64,000 nt of DNA. Source: UBA1240 sp045599185 (GTDB taxonomy: Bacteria; Spirochaetota; Spirochaetia; Treponematales; Treponemataceae). The translations under genes and the position numbers were made by a program. Below are positions 58,261-64,000 of this stretch, in pieces (position 1 is the stretch's first letter; each line of letters begins with the position of its first letter). Under the pieces are notes generated by a model. It did no database searches and was not told where the DNA came from. It saw only the letters and a program-made list of their open reading frames with translations. Where the stretch lies: contig JAZRVO010000027.1 in the NCBI GenBank assembly GCA_045599185.1, positions 44,268 through 108,267 of the forward strand. Reading direction: 5' to 3'.

Positions 58261-59430
58261 ATGAGTAAAGGCAAATATCTTTTTACCTCAGAATCAGTTG
58301 GTGAAGGCCACCCGGACAAACTGTGTGACCAGATTTCTGATGCAGTGCTTGATGCCTGTCTTCGCGATGATCCGGAAAGTCACGTAGCATGTGAAACATT
58401 TGCTTCAACTGCACTTGTAATGGTTGGCGGTGAAATTACAACCAACACTTACGTTGACGTTCAGTCTATTGCACGCAAAATTGCAGGCGAAATTGGCTAC
58501 ACAAACAGCGATTACGGTCTGGACTGCAATTCAATGGCAGTTTTGAACATGATTCACTCACAGTCGCCTGATATTAACCAGGGCGTTGTTGGTACCGGCT
58601 TAAAGGAATTTGAAGGTCAGCAGGGTGCCGGCGATCAGGGCATGATGTTTGGTTTTGCTTGTTCAGAAACTCCGGAACTTATGCCTGCACCGATTATGTA
58701 TTCGCACAACATTTTGCGCAAGGCAACTGAACTGCGCAAAAACGGCACAATTAACTGGCTGCGCCCGGATGCAAAAAGTCAGGTAACAATTGAATACGAC
58801 GGCCACAAACCGGTACGCATTGATACTGTTGTCGTTTCGCATCAGCATCACCCGGAAGTTGGCTACGACGAAATTAAAGATACAGTAATCAACAAAATCA
58901 TCATGCCGGTTCTTGAACCAACAGGACTTGTTGATGAATCAACCAAATTTTACATTAACCCAACCGGCCGCTTTGTAGTAGGCGGACCATTTGGCGACAC
59001 AGGTTTGACAGGCCGCAAAATTATCGTTGATACATACGGCGGAATGGGGCGTCACGGCGGCGGCGCATTTAGCGGCAAAGACCCTTCTAAAGTAGACCGT
59101 TCGGCCGCATACATGGCACGCTACATTGCAAAGCACGTTGTAGCCGCCGGTTTTGCAGAACGCTGCGAAGTTCAACTTGCCTATGCAATTGGCGTTCCGT
59201 ACCCTGTTTCTGTAATGGTTGATACATTCGGCACTGGCAAAGTTGAAGAAGCTGCAATTTCTAAAGCAGTAACCGAAGTTTTTGACTGTTCACCGGCCGG
59301 AATTATTAAAACGCTTGATTTGAAGAAACCAGTTTATCAGGCAACAGCCGCTTATGGGCACTTTGGCCGAAGCGAATTTGCATGGGAAAAACTGAACAAG
59401 CTGGAAGAACTTAAAAAAGCAATCAAATAG
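58261..59430 (+). CDS. metK: S-adenosylmethionine synthetase
   Basis: The 389-aa enzyme makes SAM from methionine and ATP. Signatures are FTSESVGEGHPDKLCDQISDAVLD (in outline), GAGDQGMMFGFA (ATP site) and GGGAFSGKDPSKVDRSAAY (P-loop). Length is typical. AAGGAG lies seven bases before the ATG. The 222-nt upstream gap contains no recognisable SAM riboswitch fold. Its last 79 bases overlap the antisense frame of the broken gene that follows. Confidence 0.97.
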   Translation: MSKGKYLFTSESVGEGHPDKLCDQISDAVLDACLRDDPESHVACETFASTALVMVGGEITTNTYVDVQSIARKIAGEIGYTNSDYGLDCNSMAVLNMIHSQSPDINQGVVGTGLKEFEGQQGAGDQGMMFGFACSETPELMPAPIMYSHNILRKATELRKNGTINWLRPDAKSQVTIEYDGHKPVRIDTVVVSHQHHPEVGYDEIKDTVINKIIMPVLEPTGLVDESTKFYINPTGRFVVGGPFGDTGLTGRKIIVDTYGGMGRHGGGAFSGKDPSKVDRSAAYMARYIAKHVVAAGFAERCEVQLAYAIGVPYPVSVMVDTFGTGKVEEAAISKAVTEVFDCSPAGIIKTLDLKKPVYQATAAYGHFGRSEFAWEKLNKLEELKKAIK

Positions 59431-60066
59431 TTTGTAATTTTCCGCAATATAAAAGCCCCGAAACAAAAGTTCCGGGGCTTTTTTTGTGCCTGTTGCTTTT
59501 TGAAGACAGGGAACATCACATCAGAAATAGCAGTATCTTGCCACTTCTCACCTGGATATGTTTCTTTGATTGTAATGCGAAATTTTGTTACTGGTTCAGC
59601 AAATTGTACTGTTTTAAAATATACAAAATCTTCAAAATGAACATTCTGTTTTATTTCTTTGCCGTTTTCGGTCCATCCTGTAAATTCTGCTTCTTTTATT
59701 CGGCTGTTTGCCTTGTATAAATGTATTCTGTTTCCATCAACAAAACCATTTAGAATATATGCTATGGATTGTGGAGAAGATAAATCAAATTCTATCCATT
59801 CTCCTATTCCACTATCTTTTGCATTCTCTACCCAAGGGAAACAATAAGGATTGATTATATCTTGAGGCCATTCAGAATTACGTATTATATACCAATCTAA
59901 ACCAACCCCTGTATAATCAAAGTCTAATCCATAGTTATACTCAACTAATTGAATACTAGAATCTGATACAAACTGTTCTTTCAACTCAGTTTGCCAATAA
60001 ACACCAAATGCTGATAACAAAACGAACATCGAAAGAATTATAATCGCTAGTAGCTTTTTTTTTCAT
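59352..60066 (-). pseudogene. Exported NADase-type glycan-binding domain protein, out of frame at an A9 tract
   Basis: An ATG with AAGGGA upstream (ATG at 60064-60066) is followed by nine A. In that frame translation ends after 26 codons. One base fewer (A8) would join the ATG to a perfect signal peptide (MKKKLLAIIILSMFVLLSAFG) and about 225 further residues. Those include GEWIEFDLSS, YILNGFVDGNRIHLY and FRITIKETYPGEKWQDTAISDV, the same domain as the 310-aa protein at 40088-41020. The frame continues past its expected end through the metK terminator to a stop inside metK antisense, so the native 3' end may be lost. It is either a phase-variable gene in the off state, a decaying pseudogene, or a sequencing error. 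The base composition is more AT-rich than its neighbours. Confidence 0.75.
59451..59485 (+). terminator. Terminator of metK
   Basis: AAAAGCCCCG (59451-59460) pairs with CGGGGCTTTT (59473-59482), 12-nt loop, T run. The opposite-strand frame of the broken exported-protein gene reads straight through it. Confidence 0.85.
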
Positions 60067-60190
60067 AAATTATTCCCTTCCAGGACTATAAATAGGTTCT
60101 ATTGAATTTCTTTTATTTTTTACTATAGTTTTTACATCATAAGAAAAGGAAACATTATTCATTAGCCAACTGTTGGTTGCATTTAAAATA

Positions 60191-60229
60191 GTATGGCGAC
60201 CCTTGAAAAAAATTCGCGGGTCGCCATAC
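60191..60229. terminator. Perfect 12-bp hairpin after the fifth chemoreceptor gene
   Basis: GTATGGCGACCC (60191-60202) pairs with GGGTCGCCATAC (60218-60229), 15-nt loop. On the minus strand TATTTTAAAT follows, a weak T tract, so it probably ends the receptor transcript. Confidence 0.6.
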
Positions 60230-60261
60230 AAAAATAAACGTAATTAGGAGCTCAATAGCGC

Positions 60262-62361
60262 TTATATTCTAAAGCTGCCTACATTTTCTTCAATTTCTTT
60301 AATATTGTGGTTAAGCTCGGTGTTTGTGGACTCCAAAGCTTCTGTAGACGCTTTCATCTGTTCAACGCACGTTCCGATGCTTGCAAATTCTTCCTTCATA
60401 ACACGGTTGGCTTCTTCCAAAGCACTTACTGTCTGAAGAATAACGTTTGAGCCGTTACTCATTTCATTTGAAGCACTGCGAACTTCTGAAGTTGTGTGAT
60501 TCATATCACTTAAAGCTTCAAGTACCTGCTTTGAACCTTCTTGCTGTTCGTTCATTGCGCTTGAGATGTTTTCTACCAGCTGATAAGTTGTATCAATTTC
60601 ATTTCCAACCACATTAAATGCTTCTGTTGAAAGCGAAGCTTCTTGTACAAGATTACCAATCTGTGATGCAACATCTTTAAGTTCGTCGCCAATTTTTTTA
60701 GACTGCACTGCCGAATCTTCTGCCAGCTTTCGGATTTCGTCAGCAACAACTGCAAAGCCCATACCTGCATTGCCTGCATGTGCCGCTTCAATAGCTGCGT
60801 TCATAGCCAACAAGTTTGTTTGCGAAGCAATATTTTGAATAATTTTATTTGCTTCCATAAGAGCTGTTGAACTTTCAACAACATTTTCAAGAAGTTTGTT
60901 TACATTTTCGTTTTTGCTGATACCAACCTTTGTTGTAGAAGAAAGGTTGTTGAATGCTTCAGACATATGCTGCACAGATTTTGTAACAGCACTAATATTG
61001 CCAAGCATCTCTTCTATAGATGCGGATGCTTCTGTAATTGCTGCGCCCTGTGCTTCAACCATTTTATTCAAGGAATCGATGTTTGATGAAATTTGGGCTG
61101 CAGCTGAAGAAGTTGATTCAACAGACTTTTGCTGAACTTCAGATGCGTTATTCACATTGTTCATTTCTTCTACAATAGAAGAAAGAGAGGCTTTACTTTG
61201 ATTAACGTTTTCGTTCAACAGTTTGTAGTTTTCTGCAACCTTATTTTTTGAATTGTTGATAGACTTTACAGTTGCGTGAATTACATCAATAAAGCTGTTG
61301 CAAGAAGACATAATATCCGTGATGGCGTCTTTTCTGTTTACAGGAAGACGCTTTGTTAAGTCCTTATCACCGTTAACAAGGTCGTCCATATTCTTTTTTA
61401 CGTTGCCTGCATAATTAATCAGTTTATTAAGCATTATAATAATAAGAACTGTGAGAATTATTGCTGTAGGAATTAAAACCGCTGCAAGAATATTTGCTAC
61501 TAATGTGATAAGACTATTTACTTCCACGTATTGGATAGATGTAGTGATTTCAAAAGTTTTATTTTGAACCTGCAAATCGCTTTTGTAGTATCTGTATTTT
61601 GTTAAATCTTCAATTGGTTCGCCAACAACCGCATTACCAGAAACAGAATCTACTATAAATACAGAACCTGTATTGAATAATGGAATATTCAGGTTGTTAA
61701 GGGCTTCAATAGAAAGGAATCCTACAAGTACGCCTGATTCTTCTTTTCCCGTTTCAATATCATAATATTTGAAAGAAGTCATCAAAGGCATTGCGAATAC
61801 ACCTGTATTTAATTTACGGGGATCTTCAATAAAGTATTTTTCACCTTTGCGATGTGCCAAATAATATTCTTTGTCCGAAATGTCAGATGTTGCGTTGTAG
61901 CATAGTTCCATGGCATTTTCTTTACCATTTGATTGGGTATTGTATGTACCTGGGTGCTGGGATACTTCTCTGTCCCAGGCAATCATCATATATTCAAAAC
62001 CTTCCGGAATTGGTTTTGAGATTAAGTAACTTAAAATCTGTTCTTGATAGTCCTCAGATTCATCCATAATAGAACCAAGATACATATCAACCGCATTCAT
62101 TTTGCCGTTAAACCAGTCTTTAACATTATTTGAAATAATGTTGTTTGTTACCTGCATTGACTGGTTGTAAACCATGTTAACAGGTTTTTTTGAGAAGGTC
62201 ATTGTCAGGTTTAATGCAATAAGGAATATTGCGATTGTACCAATGAAAGACGCTGACCCATAACGTAAAAGTAAGTTTGCTTCCTTCATACTCTCTTCTT
62301 CCTTCATACTCTCTTCAGTTTGTTTGCGAGTGTTGTCGATTTTCAAAAATTGTCGAGACAT
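60262..62361 (-). CDS. Methyl-accepting chemotaxis protein with Cache-type sensor
   Basis: The 699-aa receptor has a charged N-terminus, TM1 (about 34-54), a periplasmic Cache-like domain (about 60-275; YYLAHRKGEKYFIEDP, MPLMTSFKYYD), TM2 (about 280-310), HAMP and the signalling coiled coil with ASQTNLLAMNAAIEAAHAG at the tip (near residue 515). It ends VGSFRI. The N-terminus includes an 18-bp tandem repeat (ESMKEE units) that carries two extra ATG codons with GAAGG around them. I prefer 62361 because TTGTTG/TAGAAT lies nine bases before it, but a later start at the repeat is possible. The gene is more AT-rich than the other receptors. Confidence 0.9.
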   Translation of the reverse strand: MSRQFLKIDNTRKQTEESMKEEESMKEANLLLRYGSASFIGTIAIFLIALNLTMTFSKKPVNMVYNQSMQVTNNIISNNVKDWFNGKMNAVDMYLGSIMDESEDYQEQILSYLISKPIPEGFEYMMIAWDREVSQHPGTYNTQSNGKENAMELCYNATSDISDKEYYLAHRKGEKYFIEDPRKLNTGVFAMPLMTSFKYYDIETGKEESGVLVGFLSIEALNNLNIPLFNTGSVFIVDSVSGNAVVGEPIEDLTKYRYYKSDLQVQNKTFEITTSIQYVEVNSLITLVANILAAVLIPTAIILTVLIIIMLNKLINYAGNVKKNMDDLVNGDKDLTKRLPVNRKDAITDIMSSCNSFIDVIHATVKSINNSKNKVAENYKLLNENVNQSKASLSSIVEEMNNVNNASEVQQKSVESTSSAAAQISSNIDSLNKMVEAQGAAITEASASIEEMLGNISAVTKSVQHMSEAFNNLSSTTKVGISKNENVNKLLENVVESSTALMEANKIIQNIASQTNLLAMNAAIEAAHAGNAGMGFAVVADEIRKLAEDSAVQSKKIGDELKDVASQIGNLVQEASLSTEAFNVVGNEIDTTYQLVENISSAMNEQQEGSKQVLEALSDMNHTTSEVRSASNEMSNGSNVILQTVSALEEANRVMKEEFASIGTCVEQMKASTEALESTNTELNHNIKEIEENVGSFRI
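62275..62315 (-). repeat. 18-bp tandem repeat at the 5' end of the chemoreceptor gene
   Basis: CTTCCTTCATACTCTCTT occurs twice head to tail (plus-strand reading). On the coding strand each unit contains an ATG followed by AAGGAAG. It adds six residues and duplicates a possible start site. Confidence 0.75.
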
Positions 62362-62370
62362 AATGCTTCC

Positions 62371-62399
62371 ATTCTATATCAGAATCGCTAAATCAACAA
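62371..62399 (-). promoter_or_regulatory. Sigma70 promoter abutting the fifth chemoreceptor start
   Basis: TTGTTG (62394-62399), 17 bp, TAGAAT (62371-62376), nine bases to the ATG at 62361. Confidence 0.5.
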
Positions 62400-62578
62400 T
62401 TAAATATAATCGTTTACTCCAAAAAGAGTCCTGCATCTTTTTTTAGATATTTTTCTTCACTGTGCGCGGGCTACGGCAATGCCGGATTTTATAGCTTCGC
62501 GCCCGCACAAACTGTCCAGCTGCCGCCCACGCAAGCGGAAATTAGAGACAGTCGGGAAGCACAATTTAGTAGCAGACT

Positions 62579-62661
62579 GCACAAGGTCTAGTTTTGCCAT
62601 TCAAAACTAGACCTTGTGCATAGACAATCGGAAATAACAGGTAATTAAAAGGCACAAGCCT
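62579..62661. repeat. Small hairpin element at the 3' end of pfk
   Basis: A perfect 18-bp stem (62579-62596 with 62602-62619; GCACAAGGTCTAGTTTTG and its complement) with a five-base loop is followed by CCTTGTGCATAGA (62612-62624), 27 bases and GCACAAGCCT (62652-62661). The last block includes the pfk stop codon. Block order and spacing equal those at 41264-41313. The rest of the roughly 300-nt gap (62400-62578) contains only GC-rich imperfect inverted repeats. Confidence 0.7.
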
Positions 62662-63733
62662 AGTCTCCAAAACAGATGCCCAGTGCTTTTGCCTGTTTTA
62701 TCGTGTCGCATTCAACATCAACATACTTTGTAATGCCTGCAACCTGACTTAATTCCACCGGAACGATTTCTTCGTTTTTTAAGGCAGCCATTACCCCGAA
62801 TTTTTTCTGCAAAATATACCCGGCTGCGGCCGCCCCCATGCGTGTTGCTATAATTCGGTCTTGCGGACAGGGTGAACCACCCCTTTGAATGTGCCCCGGT
62901 ATTGAAACCCTTACTTCTTTGCAGCAAATCATTCGCAGCTGTGCAGCAAGCTGTAACGAAATAGACTTATTTCCCATTTTTGCCTTGTACTCTTTTTTTG
63001 AAAGAAGCATGTCCTGTTTAGATTTTGCACCTTCTGCAACCGCAATTATAGAAAAACCTCTTCCTTCGTTTTCGTTTTTGTTTATTTTTTCCACAATTGA
63101 AAGAATTTCAAAAGGAATTTCGGGAATTAATATTACGTCTGCGCCGCCTGCAATGCCTGCGTTTAAAGTAAGATGCCCGGTTTTGTGACCCATTATTTCA
63201 ACTATGAAAATTCTTGAATGACTTGCGGCTGTAGTTTTTATGTTTTCAATTGTTTCAGAAGCAACTTCCAGGGCGCTTGCATAACCAAATGTTAAGTCTG
63301 TTGCCGCAACGTCGTTATCAATGGTTTTGGGCAAAGTTACAATATTCAGCCCTTTTTCGCTTAAAAGCTTAGCCGTTTTTTGCGAACCGTTGCCGCCAAG
63401 CACAACCAGACAATCCAAACCCATATTTTTGTAATTTTCTATCATTGCAGGAATTTTTTCATTTCCGTTTTCGTCCGGGTCGTTTATGTGCTTAAAAGAC
63501 ATTCTTGAAGAACCTAATATCGTTCCGCCAAGTGACAGAATGTTTTCAAAATCATCTTTTGAAAGCCGCCACGAACTGCCGTTTACCAGACCTTCGTACC
63601 CATTTTCGATTCCGATAATTTCGGTGTTCGGATTTTGTTCATATAAAGCAAAAACCAAACCGCGCATAGCCGCATTAAGCGCCTGACAGTCGCCGCCGCT
63701 TGTTAAAATCCCGACTCTTAATTTTTCTTCCAT
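62660..63733 (-). CDS. 6-phosphofructokinase family protein
   Basis: The 357-aa protein phosphorylates fructose 6-phosphate, the committed step of glycolysis. LTSGGDCQALNAAMRG, TLPKTIDND, IVEIMGHKTGHL and IPGHIQRGGSPCPQDR are family motifs. The donor-site residues are mixed: GGNGS (Asn115, Gly116), where ATP enzymes have GGDGS and PPi enzymes GGDDS, together with Lys136 of PKTIDND, usual in PPi enzymes (ATP enzymes have PGTIDND). The phosphate donor is therefore uncertain. Its start overlaps the end of ppk by 16 nt, with GGGGAAAAG before the ATG, so the two are co-expressed. Confidence 0.9.
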   Translation of the reverse strand: MEEKLRVGILTSGGDCQALNAAMRGLVFALYEQNPNTEIIGIENGYEGLVNGSSWRLSKDDFENILSLGGTILGSSRMSFKHINDPDENGNEKIPAMIENYKNMGLDCLVVLGGNGSQKTAKLLSEKGLNIVTLPKTIDNDVAATDLTFGYASALEVASETIENIKTTAASHSRIFIVEIMGHKTGHLTLNAGIAGGADVILIPEIPFEILSIVEKINKNENEGRGFSIIAVAEGAKSKQDMLLSKKEYKAKMGNKSISLQLAAQLRMICCKEVRVSIPGHIQRGGSPCPQDRIIATRMGAAAAGYILQKKFGVMAALKNEEIVPVELSQVAGITKYVDVECDTIKQAKALGICFGD

Positions 63734-64000
63734 TTCTTTTCCCCGTTATAGTCTGTTATTTTTTTATAAGCTTCTTCGTAGAACAGCTCTTGAGAATTCA
63801 GGTTTTTTTTGTCTGTCAGCAAAGTGTTCCTGTCTTCATATACCCCGTTGTTGCACTGGACTTTTCCTTTTTCATCATCATTCATAACTGTGTTGAAAAT
63901 GTGCAGGATTCTGTTTCTGATTTTTTCATCGTAAATTGGAGCGGCAACTTCTACACGGCGGGTAGTATTTCTTGTCATAAAATCAGCAGAGGCAATGTAG
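63718..64000 (-). CDS. ppk: Polyphosphate kinase 1, C-terminal fragment
   Basis: The last 93 residues lie in the window; the gene continues beyond the right edge. YIASADFMTRNTTRRVEVAA followed by PI is the conserved C-terminal phospholipase D-like block of PPK1, which makes polyphosphate from ATP. After it comes a less conserved tail with YEDRNTLLTDKK and a Lys-rich end. It precedes and overlaps the phosphofructokinase gene, which may interest those studying alternative phosphate donors. Confidence 0.88.
   Translation of the reverse strand, partial: YIASADFMTRNTTRRVEVAAPIYDEKIRNRILHIFNTVMNDDEKGKVQCNNGVYEDRNTLLTDKKNLNSQELFYEEAYKKITDYNGEKKWKKN

Noticed and set aside
1..64000. tRNA genes, CRISPR arrays, prophage or complete insertion sequences
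   Set aside because: None was seen on reading both strands; the repeats found are too few and too irregular for CRISPR and encode no transposase.

Overview
The window looks like the chromosome of a host-associated treponeme (Spirochaetota, probably genus Treponema). This is inferred from gene content read by eye. There are five chemoreceptors, an orphan PTS enzyme I with no sugar-specific partners, a MoxR/DUF58/VWA (Bat-type) operon, GTP-dependent PEP carboxykinase, and several spirochaete-style exported proteins without known function. Histidine biosynthesis genes point to a gut- or rumen-type lineage rather than the reduced pathogen T. pallidum. No tRNA, rRNA, CRISPR array, prophage or intact insertion sequence was seen.

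Layout. 1-3.9 kb: Bat operon on the minus strand, cut by the window edge. 4-13 kb: an aminotransferase and solute-binding protein, TraX-like protein, pckG, ilvE and ychF. 13-20.3 kb: a nuclease-fold protein, a phosphopantetheinyl transferase, a dCache chemoreceptor, rlmJ, and a chemoreceptor built on a 7TMR-DISM membrane domain. 20.5-28 kb: acyl-CoA synthetase, the der-merR-rsm22 operon and ptsI. 28-35 kb: a GerMN protein, a YmdB-type phosphodiesterase, proS, then hisG-hisB behind a leader. 35-44 kb: two divergent chemoreceptors, a glycan-binding-type exported protein, and an ArsR sensor with a P1B zinc/cadmium ATPase. 44-55 kb: a phosphoesterase lipoprotein, queH, an unknown 555-aa protein, the lspA operon, an HDOD protein, a radical SAM/SPASM protein, a CapA-like lipoprotein and a VanY-type peptidase. 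55-64 kb: aspS, a lone CBM48 protein, metK, a frameshifted exported protein, a fifth chemoreceptor, pfk and the end of ppk.

Four observations stand out. First, hisG is preceded by a complete attenuator: a 17-codon leader peptide with five His codons, a His-codon/downstream stem, an antiterminator and a Rho-independent terminator, all with consistent mutually exclusive pairing. Second, at least thirteen start codons (twelve genes plus the his leader peptide; a fourteenth, rlmJ, is borderline) lie only 5-11 nt after a good sigma70 -10 box and mostly lack a Shine-Dalgarno sequence. This suggests widespread leaderless or near-leaderless mRNAs. Third, a 181-bp palindromic repeat occurs three times in intergenic gaps, with at least two other hairpin repeat types. 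Fourth, an exported protein gene carries an A9 run directly after its ATG and is one base out of frame, a possible phase-variation switch.

All calls rest on reading the sequence and family knowledge. No database search was run.
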